From: Gammaproteobacteria bacterium
Lineage (GTDB): Bacteria > Pseudomonadota > Gammaproteobacteria > Acidiferrobacterales > UBA6901
Reading direction: 5' to 3'
Assembly: GCA_016218345.1 (NCBI GenBank)
Contig: JACREH010000014.1
Span: forward strand, 1-32,519
DNA length: 32,519 nt
Shown here: in pieces, positions 24,103-32,163 of the stretch
Position numbering within the stretch: position 1 is the first letter of the stretch
Layout of the letters: each line of letters opens with the position of its first letter
Program-made: the position numbers and the translations under genes
The notes under the pieces: model-generated
The model's database searches: none
Seen by the model: the letters and a program-made list of their open reading frames with translations, nothing else
What the model was told of the DNA's origin: nothing

Positions 24103-24510
24103 TCAGGCGCGCCCGGCCTTGAGCAGATCGCGAATCTCCGCGAGCAGCTCCTGCTCGCGGCTGGGCGGCGGCGTGGCCTCGCCCTTCTTGGTCTTCATCA
24201 CCCAGCCGAGAAACTTGACGATGAACAGGAACACCGCCAGCGCCACGACCAGAAAATTCACCACCTCGCCGAGAAACAGCCCGTAGGGAATCTCCTGACC
24301 AATAATGACCAGCTTCCATCCCAGATAGCCCTGCTCGCCGGGCAGGAGCAGGCCGAGCACCGGCATGATCAAGTGCTTGACCAGCGACTCGATGATCTTG
24401 CCGAACGCCGCGCCGATGATCACGCCGACGGCGAGATCGATGACATTGCCTTTCAGGGCGAATTTCTTGAACTCTTCGATCAGGCTGAACGATGTCTCCA
24501 GGGGTTTCAT
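24103..24510 (-). CDS. mscL: Large-conductance mechanosensitive channel
   Basis: A 135-residue channel close to the E. coli length (136). The N-terminal amphipathic helix SLIEEFKKFALKGNVIDLAVGVIIGAAFGKII leads into the first transmembrane helix, and the second (about 80-102, GEVVNFLVVALAVFLFIVKFL) is followed by the cytoplasmic helix EQELLAEIRDLL. It opens under membrane tension to release solutes during osmotic downshock. GGGAGA lies seven bases before the ATG. It sits between glcE and the convergent glcF, 10 bases from the glcF stop, and splits the glycolate oxidase genes. Confidence 0.97.
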   Translation of the reverse strand: MKPLETSFSLIEEFKKFALKGNVIDLAVGVIIGAAFGKIIESLVKHLIMPVLGLLLPGEQGYLGWKLVIIGQEIPYGLFLGEVVNFLVVALAVFLFIVKFLGWVMKTKKGEATPPPSREQELLAEIRDLLKAGRA

Positions 24511-24564
24511 TCACGATCTCCCGGTTATCAGGTTTGTTGGTCGGGTAATTTTACCGCCAGACCC

Positions 24565-25626
24565 TCAAGAAACCATCGCTCGATTCAGAATAGCGTGCGG
24601 ATCGAATGCTTGTTTCAGGTTGCGGTGCAGCGGAACAAGCTCGGGCGCCAAGGCAGCGGGGCCGGGGCCGGTCCCACGCCCTTCGGCGGCGCCAACCATG
24701 GCGGCATGGCCGCCGACCTGTTCGGCGGCATCGTGGATCTCGGCGGCGGGTGCCTGGGTCTTGATCCAGCGCTGTCCGCCGCCCCAGTCGATCAGCCACT
24801 TGCCGGGTAGCTTCAGCGGCGGCACGGCGGGCGGCACCGAGAGCCGCCAGAGCGGCGCGTCGTCCCGGAAAAATCCGCGGCGGTGCTCGCGCAGTTCGCG
24901 CCAGAATTCCTCGCCTTTCTCCACGACCTCGCCGCCCAATTTGGCATGCGCGGCCTGAACGGCCTGGGCGGCGCCGGACAGGCGGATGGCCAGCGTATCG
25001 CCGGAGTGGCTGGCGGCCGACAGCGGCAGCGGCCGGCCGGCCCAGGTGTTCATGGCGACGATCGCCCGGTCGGCGGGCAGCTCGAACATCAGGGTGATTT
25101 CGCTGGCCGGTTTCGGCAACACCTTGAGCGACACCTCCAGCAGCACCCCGAGCGTGCCAAGCGCGCCGACCATCAGGCGCGAGAGGTCGTAGCCGGCGAC
25201 GTTTTTCATCACCTGCCCGCCGAACGCGAGTATTTCACCGCAGCCGTTGATCATCTTCACGCCCAGCACGTGATCGCGCGCCGCCCCGGCATACGGCCGG
25301 CGCGGCCCGGACAACCCGCAGGCGATAGTGCCGCCGAGTGTCGCGTCCGCGCCGAAATGCGGCGGCTCGAAGGCCAACATCTGGTTGTGTTCGGCGAGGC
25401 GCGCCTCGATCTCGGCCAGCGGCGTGCCGGCGCGCGCGCTAACCACGAGTTCGGTCGGTTCGTAGCTTACGATGCCACGGTGGCCGGTGACATCGAGCGG
25501 TTCGCCGCCAAGGTCGCCGATAAAAAAGCGCTTCGTGCCGTTGCCGTGAATGGCGAGCGGTTTATTGCGTTCCGCCGCCTCGCGGACGGTTTCGGCAAGC
25601 GTTATCGAAATGTCAGTGTTGTTCAT
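24565..25626 (-). CDS. glcE: Glycolate oxidase FAD-binding subunit
   Basis: A 353-residue subunit of glycolate dehydrogenase with a PCMH-type FAD fold. Landmarks are PLAIHGNGTKRFF (about 23-35), YEPTELVVSARAGTPLAEIEA, the FAD contact FGADATLGGTIACGLSGPRRPYAGAARDHVLG (about 93-124), and GQVMKNVAGYDLSRLMVGALGTLG. The C-terminal half has the shape expected for GlcE, shorter than GlcD. It works with GlcD and GlcF to oxidise glycolate to glyoxylate. It lies downstream of glcD on the same strand with a 90-base gap that holds a CGCAGAG repeat arm, so glcD and glcE are probably one transcript. Confidence 0.95.
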   Translation of the reverse strand: MNNTDISITLAETVREAAERNKPLAIHGNGTKRFFIGDLGGEPLDVTGHRGIVSYEPTELVVSARAGTPLAEIEARLAEHNQMLAFEPPHFGADATLGGTIACGLSGPRRPYAGAARDHVLGVKMINGCGEILAFGGQVMKNVAGYDLSRLMVGALGTLGVLLEVSLKVLPKPASEITLMFELPADRAIVAMNTWAGRPLPLSAASHSGDTLAIRLSGAAQAVQAAHAKLGGEVVEKGEEFWRELREHRRGFFRDDAPLWRLSVPPAVPPLKLPGKWLIDWGGGQRWIKTQAPAAEIHDAAEQVGGHAAMVGAAEGRGTGPGPAALAPELVPLHRNLKQAFDPHAILNRAMVS

Positions 25627-25654
25627 TTAACGGTTTTAACCGGGAAAAATGTTT

Positions 25655-25680
25655 TCTCTGCGTCTTTGCGCCTCTGCGTT
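25655..25680. repeat. Single arm of a CGCAGAG element
   Basis: On the minus strand this reads as CGCAGAG, CGCAAAG, CGCAGAG units in direct succession, the same unit as the dyad at 5080-5143. I found no inverted partner nearby, so it appears to be a half element between glcD and glcE. Confidence 0.6.
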
Positions 25681-25716
25681 AAAAAATCATACAAACTCTC
25701 CCTTCATGATCTATTT

Positions 25717-27201
25717 TCAGAATCTTTCGATACCCGGAAACGCCAGCTTGCCGCCGTGCACGTGCATGCGCCCGAACTCGGCACAGCGCGCCAGCGTCGG
25801 CACCGCCTTGCCGGGATTGAGCAGGCCGTGCGGGTCAAATGCCCGTTTCACGGCGTGGAACTGGGCCAGCTCGGCGCTCCCGAACTGTGCGCACATCTGG
25901 TCGATCTTCTCGACGCCGACGCCGTGCTCGCCGGTGATGGTGCCGCCGGCCGCGATGCACAACTCCAGGATCTTGCCGCCCAATTCCTCGGTGCGCGTCA
26001 GGTCCCCGGGCTTGTTGGCGTCGTAAAGTATCAACGGGTGCAGGTTGCCGTCACCGGCGTGAAAGACGTTGGCGACCGGCAGGCCGTATTCGCGCGACAG
26101 CGCGCTGATTTGCGCCAACACGCCGGCCAGATGTTTCCGCGGGATGGTGCCGTCCATGCAGTAGTAATCCGGCGCCAGCCGGCCGACCGCCGGAAACGCC
26201 GCCTTGCGCCCGGCCCACATTTTCAAGCGCTCGGCCTCGTCCCGGGCGGTGCGCACCTCGGTGGCGCCGTGTTCGAGCAACAGCTCGCGCACCCGCAAAA
26301 TGCCGTCAGAGACTTCCTCGTTGGTGCCGTCGAGCTCGCACAATAGAATCGCCGCCGCCCCGACCGGGTAACCGGCGTGCACGAAGTCCTCGGCGGCACG
26401 GATCGCCAGCCGGTCCATCATCTCCAGGCCGGCCGGAATAATGCCGGCGGCGATGATCGCGGCCACCGCCCCGCCGGCGTTTTCGAGGTCGTCGAACGCC
26501 GCCAGCATCACCTGGGCGCGTTCCGGCCGGGGGAGAAGTTTGACGGTGATCTCGACGATCACGCCGAGCATGCCTTCCGAACCGGTCAGGAGCGCGAGCA
26601 GATCGTAGCCCGGGGCGTCGAGGGTCTTGCCGCCCAGTCGGATCAACTCGCCGTCGCTGGTGAGAAACTTGAGTCCCAGGACGTTGTGCACCGTAAGCCC
26701 GTATTTCAGACAATGCACGCCGCCGGCGTTTTCGGCGACATTGCCGCCGATCGAGCAGGCGATCTGCGAGCTTGGGTCGGGCGCGTAATACAGACCGTGG
26801 GGGGCGGCCGCCTCGGAGATCGCCAGATTGCGCACGCCGGGCTCGACCGTGGCGGTGCAGTTCAAAACGTCGATTTCCATGATGCGGTTGAGTCTGGCGA
26901 GACTCAACAGCACGCCTTCGCTGTGCGGCAACGCGCCGCCGGAAAGCCCGGTGCCGGCGCCGCGCGCCACCACCGGAACTCGGTGGTGCGCGCAGAGTTT
27001 AAGGGTCTGCGCCACCTGTTCGACGGTTTCGGGCATGACCACCAGCCCGGGCACGCGCCGGTAGGCCGAGAGCCCGTCGCATTCGTACGGGCGCAGCTCC
27101 TCGTCGGCGGTCAGCAGCGCGGCCGCCGGCAAGAACGCGCGCAGCTTCGGGACCAGGAATTCGCGCAGGCCAGCGGGTGTGAAAGAATGAACGACGTTCA
27201 C
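25717..27201 (-). CDS. glcD: Glycolate oxidase catalytic FAD subunit
   Basis: A 494-residue flavoprotein of the GlcD/D-lactate dehydrogenase group. Motifs include the PCMH entry PGLVVMPETVEQVAQTLKLC, the FAD-binding VARGAGTGLSGGALPHSEG (about 78-96), the segment PDPSSQIACSIGGNVAENAGGVHCLKYG, and the C-terminal GNLHPLILYD and GGTITGEHGVGVEK. It oxidises glycolate (or D-lactate) to the keto acid, with GlcE and GlcF as partners. The start is GTG at 27199-27201; AGGGG lies about 15 bases upstream, which is somewhat far, so the start is less sure than the function. The CGCCAAG repeat at 27228 lies directly upstream. Confidence 0.95.
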   Translation of the reverse strand: MNVVHSFTPAGLREFLVPKLRAFLPAAALLTADEELRPYECDGLSAYRRVPGLVVMPETVEQVAQTLKLCAHHRVPVVARGAGTGLSGGALPHSEGVLLSLARLNRIMEIDVLNCTATVEPGVRNLAISEAAAPHGLYYAPDPSSQIACSIGGNVAENAGGVHCLKYGLTVHNVLGLKFLTSDGELIRLGGKTLDAPGYDLLALLTGSEGMLGVIVEITVKLLPRPERAQVMLAAFDDLENAGGAVAAIIAAGIIPAGLEMMDRLAIRAAEDFVHAGYPVGAAAILLCELDGTNEEVSDGILRVRELLLEHGATEVRTARDEAERLKMWAGRKAAFPAVGRLAPDYYCMDGTIPRKHLAGVLAQISALSREYGLPVANVFHAGDGNLHPLILYDANKPGDLTRTEELGGKILELCIAAGGTITGEHGVGVEKIDQMCAQFGSAELAQFHAVKRAFDPHGLLNPGKAVPTLARCAEFGRMHVHGGKLAFPGIERF

Positions 27202-27227
27202 GGCCTAACAGCCCCTAAAAATGAAAG

Positions 27228-27291
27228 CCACCGCCAAGACGGCAAGATGGAAATTTTCAATGCACAGCCTTTCTTGGCGGCCTTGGCGGTT
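27228..27291. repeat. Diverged palindromic element with CGCCAAG units
   Basis: The left arm CCACCGCCAAGACGGCAAG (27228-27246) and the right arm CTTGGCGGCCTTGGCGGTT (27273-27291) are imperfect reverse complements built of two CGCCAAG units each. It is a second copy of the type seen at 21460-21522. It lies upstream of glcD and just after the stop of the DUF3617 gene at 27305. Confidence 0.65.
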
Positions 27292-27304
27292 CAGGACCAT
27301 CGTT

Positions 27305-27841
27305 CTACTGCTGCCGCTTCATGATTTCGTTCATGTTGATGCCCGGCATCCCCGCCGGCATGCCGGGCATGATGATGTCGCCCGGCTTCATGCCCGGCTT
27401 GCACGGCCCGGTCCACTTCGCCTCGATGAGCATATTCGCCTCCTTCATGCCCATCATCGGCGGCTCATAGGTGGTGTGGATGTCGGCGCGGTAATCCGAG
27501 TCGAACTTGCCGGCGAACACCATTTCGCTGGTCGCGACGGTCTGACCGAACTTGCAGACCGAGTGGATGACCAGCCGGTTGCCGTCGCGCCGCAGGTCCT
27601 TCTGGGTGCATTGGCTCTCGCCCTTGGCCGACTGGCGCATGAGATCGTCGGTCTTTTCGTCGATGCAGTGCTGGGCCGCCGGACGGGTCGTCGGTTGCCG
27701 GTCCTTCATGGTCGTCTTGATTTCCCACAGCCCGGACTTGCGCTTGGGCATGTCGATGGCCGGGGCCGCGACAGCCGTGACAGTGAAATCCGCCGTCAAC
27801 ACGGCGGCGGCGAGGGAAAGGGTAATCCGGCTGGGTTTCAT
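27305..27841 (-). CDS. Secreted DUF3617 protein with Met-rich C-terminus
   Basis: A 178-residue protein with an N-terminal signal peptide (MKPSRITLSLAAAVLTADF region) and a DUF3617-type domain: KSGLWEIKTTM near 35-45, then cysteines 59, 78, 96 and 147 that could form two disulfides in the periplasm, with HCIDEKTDDL and SVCKFGQT around the first and third. The tail (130-175) is rich in Met and Pro (PPMMGMKEANM, KPGMKPGDIIMPGMP). DUF3617 has no established function. I chose the ATG at 27839-27841, with GGAG upstream. The start at 27901 would add 20 polar residues before the signal. A second, truncated DUF3617 gene lies at 32164. Confidence 0.82.
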   Translation of the reverse strand: MKPSRITLSLAAAVLTADFTVTAVAAPAIDMPKRKSGLWEIKTTMKDRQPTTRPAAQHCIDEKTDDLMRQSAKGESQCTQKDLRRDGNRLVIHSVCKFGQTVATSEMVFAGKFDSDYRADIHTTYEPPMMGMKEANMLIEAKWTGPCKPGMKPGDIIMPGMPAGMPGINMNEIMKRQQ

Positions 27842-27939
27842 GGTCGGTTCTCCGCCGTCGATGGGGGTAAGGCTGTTATCGCTTCGCGAAAAGTCTAACA
27901 CCGCTCACTCGGCGAAAGCACGCACCGCCCCGAGGATTT

Positions 27940-30228
27940 ATGGCGTTATCGGACCTGCCTGCGGGAGGTGGACCGGGATTCGGCATGGCATCCATCGTCC
28001 CCGACGGTTACACTGTAAAACAGCCCGGCGGTCGTGCCGCCGCGGCCTTCCCCATGCAAACCGCGCGCGATCTCTTTTCCTACCGTAAGTTCTGGGCCAA
28101 ACGCTTCGGGCCGGCGCCGTTCCTGCCGATGACGCGCGCCGAGATGGAGGCGCTCGGCTGGGATTCCTGCGACATCGTCCTGGTCACCGGCGACGCCTAC
28201 GTGGACCACCCGAGTTTCGGCATGGCGCTCATCGGGCGGGTGCTCGAGGCCCAGGGCTTTCGCGTCGGCATTCTCGCCCAACCCGACTGGAAAAGCGCCG
28301 AGGCCTTCCGGGCGCTCGGCCGGCCGAACCTGTTCTTCGGCATCACCGCCGGCAACATGGATTCGATGGTCAATCGCTACACCGCCGACCGGCGCATGCG
28401 CTCGGACGACGCCTACACGCCGGGCGGCGCGGGCGGCAAGCGCCCGGATCGCTCGGTGATCGTCTACGCGCAGCGGGCGCGCGAGGCGTTCGGCGACGTG
28501 CCGATCGTCATCGGCGGTATCGAGGCATCGCTGCGGCGCATCGCCCATTTCGATTATTGGTCGGAGAAGGTGCGGCGCTCGCTGTTGCTCGACGCCAAGG
28601 CCGACTTGTTGGTGTACGGCAATGCCGAGCGCCAGATCAGCGAGATCGCCCATCGCCTCGCCGCCAGGGAGCCGATCAGCGCCATCACCGATGTGCGCGG
28701 TACCGCGTTTGTCCGCGACCGGCTGCCCGAGGGCTGGAGCGAAATCGACTCGACGCATCTCGACACGCCCGGATCGCTCGCTCCGCCCGCCAATCCCTAT
28801 GCCCCGGAACAGGAGCGGCGCCCCGCCGCGGGCTCCGCGCCGGCCGCGAACCGGGTGCAGTTTCATCGGCGCGTACCGCGGCTCGACCCGGAACGTACCG
28901 TGATCCGCCTGCCGTCGTATGACGACGTGGCGGCCGACCCGGTGCTCTACGCCCATGCCTCGCGCATCCTGCACATGGAATCGAATCCCGGCAATGCCCG
29001 CGCGCTGGTACAGCGCCACGGCGATCGCGACCTGTGGCTGAACCCCCCGCCGCTGCCGCTCGCCACCAAGGAAATGGATGCGATCTACGAGCTGCCCTAT
29101 CGGCGCGTGCCGCATCCCGTCTACGGCAAGGAAAGGATTCCGGCCTACGAGATGATCCGTTTCTCGATCACCATTCAGCGCGGCTGTTTCGGCGGCTGCA
29201 CGTTCTGTTCGATCACCGAGCACGAGGGCCGCATCATCCAGAACCGCTCGGAGGACTCGGTCATCCGCGAGATCGAAACCGTGCGCGACGACATGCCCGG
29301 CTTCACCGGCGTGATCTCCGATCTCGGCGGGCCGACCGCCAACATGTACCGCATCGCCTGCAAGTTGCGCGCGATCGAGTCGGCCTGCCGCCGGCCGTCG
29401 TGCGTCTATCCGGGAATTTGCCACAACCTCGATACCGACCACGGCGCGCTCATCCATCTCTATCGGCGGGCGCGCGCCCTGCCGGGCATCAAGAAGGTGT
29501 TGATCGGCTCGGGGGTGCGCTACGACCTGGCCATCGAATCGCCGGAGTACGTCAAGGAACTGGTCACGCACCACGTCGGCGGCTACCTGAAGATCGCCCC
29601 CGAGCACCTGCGCGAGGGCCCGCTGTCCAAGATGATGAAGCCCGGGATGGGCGCGTATTACAAGTTCAAGGAGCTGTTCGACAAATTCTCGAAAGAGGCC
29701 GGCAAGGAGCAATACCTCATCCCCTACTTCATCGCCGCCCATCCCGGCACCACCGACGAGGATATGCTCGAACTGGCGATGTGGCTCAAGCAAAACGGTT
29801 TTCGCGCCGATCAGGTGCAGGCGTTCCTGCCGGGCCCGATGGCGGTCGCCACCGCCATGTACCACAGCGGCAAGAACCCGCTGCGCAAGGTCACGGCCAC
29901 GAGCGAGGACGTGTATATCCCGAAGGGGCTGAAGCAACGCCGCCTGCACAAGGCGTTCCTGCGCTACCACGATCCCGACAACTGGCCGATGCTGCGCGCC
30001 GCGCTGCGGCGCATGGGCCGCGGCGATTTGATCGGCAACGCCAGACACCAACTGATCCCGTCCTACCAGCCGCCCGGCACCGGGCTAGCGCACAAAACTC
30101 CGCGCCAGGGAAAACGATTCAAAACCCGGCACACCGGCCTGCCGCGCGTCAACTCGCCGAAAGCCTCCAAGCGCCCGGCGCGCAACCAGCGACCCGGCAG
30201 CCCGACCGGTGCCGGCAAGCGCGGATAA
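27940..30228 (+). CDS. ygiQ: YgiQ family radical SAM protein
   Basis: A 762-residue member of the YgiQ/UPF0313 family. It matches the family through [66 protein letters not shown] and [17 protein letters not shown]. The radical SAM cysteines are Cys416, Cys420 and Cys423 ([10 protein letters not shown]), followed by [11 protein letters not shown] and [19 protein letters not shown]. The last 70 residues are basic and low in complexity, as usual. The reaction is unknown. Possible starts are 27940 (GAGG upstream, used here), 27985 and 28054; the conserved region begins near residue 40, so the first 38 residues are uncertain. Confidence 0.95.
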   Translation: MALSDLPAGGGPGFGMASIVPDGYTVKQPGGRAAAAFPMQTARDLFSYRKFWAKRFGPAPFLPMTRAEMEALGWDSCDIVLVTGDAYVDHPSFGMALIGRVLEAQGFRVGILAQPDWKSAEAFRALGRPNLFFGITAGNMDSMVNRYTADRRMRSDDAYTPGGAGGKRPDRSVIVYAQRAREAFGDVPIVIGGIEASLRRIAHFDYWSEKVRRSLLLDAKADLLVYGNAERQISEIAHRLAAREPISAITDVRGTAFVRDRLPEGWSEIDSTHLDTPGSLAPPANPYAPEQERRPAAGSAPAANRVQFHRRVPRLDPERTVIRLPSYDDVAADPVLYAHASRILHMESNPGNARALVQRHGDRDLWLNPPPLPLATKEMDAIYELPYRRVPHPVYGKERIPAYEMIRFSITIQRGCFGGCTFCSITEHEGRIIQNRSEDSVIREIETVRDDMPGFTGVISDLGGPTANMYRIACKLRAIESACRRPSCVYPGICHNLDTDHGALIHLYRRARALPGIKKVLIGSGVRYDLAIESPEYVKELVTHHVGGYLKIAPEHLREGPLSKMMKPGMGAYYKFKELFDKFSKEAGKEQYLIPYFIAAHPGTTDEDMLELAMWLKQNGFRADQVQAFLPGPMAVATAMYHSGKNPLRKVTATSEDVYIPKGLKQRRLHKAFLRYHDPDNWPMLRAALRRMGRGDLIGNARHQLIPSYQPPGTGLAHKTPRQGKRFKTRHTGLPRVNSPKASKRPARNQRPGSPTGAGKRG

Positions 30229-30237
30229 CTGAAAACG

Positions 30238-30255
30238 CCGGCGCTCAGCCGCCGG
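30238..30255. terminator. Hairpin between convergent ygiQ and the secreted protein gene
   Basis: CCGGCG (30238-30243) and CGCCGG (30250-30255) pair perfectly around a six-base loop. Read on the minus strand, the stem is followed by CGTTTTC, which gives it the look of an intrinsic terminator for the gene at 30276-31181. Confidence 0.45.
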
Positions 30256-30275
30256 TCATGTAGGCCGTTGGGATG

Positions 30276-31181
30276 TTACAACCCGAGCTGCTTTTCGAGA
30301 TCGCTCTGATCCTTCTTGAATTGCTGCTGACGCTTGCCCTCGTCCTGGCGCTGCTTTGCTTGTGTGCGCTTCTTGAGTTCCTCGGCCTCGGCCTGCAGAC
30401 CGGCGATTTCATAGTATTCGGCCGCCACCTCGCCCTCGCCCTTGCGCGCATGTGCGTCGCCCAGGGTCTTGGCCTTGTCGCGGACTGTCTTGATTTTCTG
30501 CGGCTTGTCCGCGAACTGGTAGTAGGCGATGGCCTGCCGGAGCAGGTGACGCGTGGTCTCGGCCGCGAGCGTATCGCCGCGTTTCTCGGCGCGCTCGGCG
30601 GCCTTGCGGTTCTCCGGCGCCTCCAGGTAGTGGAGCCATTCTTTGGCCTTGGACAAATCGGCGAGCGAATCGCGGGTCGCGGCAAAACGCTTTTCTTCGG
30701 CGGCGAGCGCCTGCGCCGCGTGCTTCGCAGCCAGGTCGCGCAACTCCTTTATCTGCGCGGCTGCGCCGCGACGCTTGAAGTAATCGAAGGCACCGCCGAA
30801 CATCGAGCGGTCGTCCGGTTTGGCCTGGACACGCTTCATCATCACCCGGTCCGCGTCGGCGGTATTGCCCGTGCCGTCGAACCACGTGAACGCCTCCTTG
30901 AGCCGGCCGTTCTTTTCCTCCTCGTCGCCGATCTGCTTACCGATCCTGCGATTCAGGGCGCGCAACCGCTGATCGCCGTTGCCGCTCAAACAGTCGGTTT
31001 CGATCTTCGACGCGCTCGCGCTGGCCGCGCGCGCGTTGCCCGCGTTCGCGCTCCGCTCGGCCTCGGCGAGCAACGCCTCGGCCCGTTTCTGGTCCTGCGC
31101 GCTCGGGCAGAGCGAGTCGGCAAGGACGGCCGGCGCGGCGGCCAACAACAGTGAAAAAACCAGCGCCCTTTTATTTGTCAT
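30276..31181 (-). CDS. Secreted helical (TPR/coiled-coil-like) protein
   Basis: A 301-residue protein with a signal peptide (MTNKRALVFSLLLAAAPAVLAD). The mature part is almost all charged helix with Ala-rich pairs, for example KRAEALLAEAERSANAGNARAA, KELRDLAAKHAAQALAAEEKRFAATRDSLADL and GDAHARKGEGEVAAEYYEIAGLQAEAEELKKR, ending in a coiled coil QQQFKKDQSDLEKQLGL. The YYEIAG helix pairs resemble tetratricopeptide repeats, but I cannot name a family. Two cysteines near residues 25 and 64 could form a disulfide. A strong AAAGGAGA precedes the ATG at 31179-31181. It follows the DUF4412 gene by 49 bases on the same strand and is probably its operon partner. Confidence 0.75.
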   Translation of the reverse strand: MTNKRALVFSLLLAAAPAVLADSLCPSAQDQKRAEALLAEAERSANAGNARAASASASKIETDCLSGNGDQRLRALNRRIGKQIGDEEEKNGRLKEAFTWFDGTGNTADADRVMMKRVQAKPDDRSMFGGAFDYFKRRGAAAQIKELRDLAAKHAAQALAAEEKRFAATRDSLADLSKAKEWLHYLEAPENRKAAERAEKRGDTLAAETTRHLLRQAIAYYQFADKPQKIKTVRDKAKTLGDAHARKGEGEVAAEYYEIAGLQAEAEELKKRTQAKQRQDEGKRQQQFKKDQSDLEKQLGL

Positions 31182-31230
31182 AGATTCGCTCTCCTTTCTG
31201 CAAGCGTCGGGCTATTCGCGGATAGCCGGA

Positions 31231-31848
31231 CTACTTGCGAGAACCCATGCCCCCGAGCCCCATCATGCCGCCCATGTCCATCTTTGTGTAACCGGCGGGG
31301 ATTTCGAACAGCGCGGGTTCCTGGCGGCCGACCTTGAGATTGGTGAGGTCCATCTTTACGCGCATCTTGCTGCTCTTGTCCACCGCGATGACATCGGTCT
31401 TGACGCCGATCCCGTCCCGGGTGGTCCACATGAAGCCGCCCATCTTGGCACCCTTGGAGTCGGTCATGATGACCTTGTACTTGGTCGTACTCACGCCATT
31501 CACCGTTTCCGGCCCAACTGTGGTCTGCTCGATCTTGTAGCCGGAGAGATCGTCCTGCGTGCGCTTCTGGTCGGGGTTCATTTCCATGTACATCTTCTGC
31601 TCGGGCATCAGCATCCATATGACCTTCTTGTCGTGGCGCTGAATCGTGATTATCTTCTCGCCACCTTGGATCATTTCGCGTCGCTCCCGGGTCGGGGTGG
31701 AATACACGCGTCCTTTCATCGAACCCTCGGCCGTCTCCATCGTCGAATCGGCGGAATACTCGACCTGCGGCCTCTGGGGTTGCTGCGAAAATGCCGCGTT
31801 GTTGGCCAACAGCAGCACTGCGGCGACCAGAAATAATCTCGTTCTCAT
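31231..31848 (-). CDS. Secreted DUF4412 protein with Met/Gly-rich tail
   Basis: A 205-residue protein with a signal peptide (MRTRLFLVAAVLLLANNAAFS) and a beta-rich body typical of DUF4412: VEYSADSTMETAEGSMKGRVYSTPTRERREM, KVIWMLMPEQKMYMEM, GPETVNGVSTTKYKVIM and LFEIPAGYTKMDMG. The fold looks like the LolA/LppX-type half-barrels that bind lipids, but that is inference. The last residues are Met and Gly rich (MDMGGMMGLGGMG). AAGGAGA lies eight bases before the ATG. It is the first gene of a likely two-gene unit with the helical secreted protein and has a candidate promoter at 31883-31912. Confidence 0.82.
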   Translation of the reverse strand: MRTRLFLVAAVLLLANNAAFSQQPQRPQVEYSADSTMETAEGSMKGRVYSTPTRERREMIQGGEKIITIQRHDKKVIWMLMPEQKMYMEMNPDQKRTQDDLSGYKIEQTTVGPETVNGVSTTKYKVIMTDSKGAKMGGFMWTTRDGIGVKTDVIAVDKSSKMRVKMDLTNLKVGRQEPALFEIPAGYTKMDMGGMMGLGGMGSRK

Positions 31849-31882
31849 CGGTCCATCTCCTTCATTTTATCGTCAGGCGATC

Positions 31883-31912
31883 ATGCTATCCGTTTACCGA
31901 TCCGACCGTCAA
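31883..31912 (-). promoter_or_regulatory. Possible promoter of the DUF4412 gene
   Basis: On the minus strand TTGACG (31912 to 31907), an 18-base spacer and TAGCAT (31888 to 31883) lie about 35 bases before the gene. The -35 matches five of six and the -10 four of six consensus bases. Confidence 0.4.
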
Positions 31913-32077
31913 ATGTTACGCATCGTCTCGCTCCGCCCCCAGGGTGGCCGAAATGCGCACCCGACCCAACGGATTGTTTTGTCGGATGAACGGGTTAGCC
32001 GTGAGTGGACAATCTTTGTCATCCTTACGCAACAGCAATGCGCAGGACGTGGAACTGCGATTTTCCTCGCAAGGCGG

Positions 32078-32106
32078 TTGTCACGCGAAGAAGATCGCGA
32101 TCTAAT
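32078..32106 (+). promoter_or_regulatory. Sigma70-like promoter of the second DUF3617 gene
   Basis: TTGTCA (32078-32083), a 17-base spacer and TCTAAT (32101-32106) each match five of six consensus bases. The spacer and -10 contain the perfect 10-bp palindrome GATCGCGATC (32093-32102), which could serve as an operator. The gene start is 58 bases downstream. Confidence 0.5.
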
Positions 32107-32163
32107 TCAGGTTTCTCCGCAACCCTTCGGCCTTTCACCGCTCAATAAGGAGCTCACACTGAC

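Larger units (their letters stand above)
31849..32163. other. Divergent intergenic region between DUF4412 and DUF3617 genes
   Basis: This 315-base stretch holds no convincing gene. Base composition is visibly less GC-rich than the coding flanks. It carries one candidate promoter toward each side (minus strand 31883-31912; plus strand 32078-32106) and an AAGGAG ribosome-binding site at 32147-32152. Confidence 0.7.

Noticed and set aside
24883-26346. A 487-codon plus-strand frame across glcE and glcD
   Set aside because: It is antisense to two genes with clear family motifs and runs through the repeat arm between them.
27946-30051. A 701-codon open frame on the minus strand
   Set aside because: It lies wholly antisense to ygiQ, which matches its family over its full length. 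The antisense product is of the Arg/Ala/Gly/His-rich type that GC-rich coding sequence gives on the opposite strand, and it has no recognisable motif.
31791-32105. A 104-codon plus-strand frame between the DUF4412 and DUF3617 genes
   Set aside because: It overlaps the start of the DUF4412 gene on the other strand, lacks a ribosome-binding site and shows no protein-like pattern.
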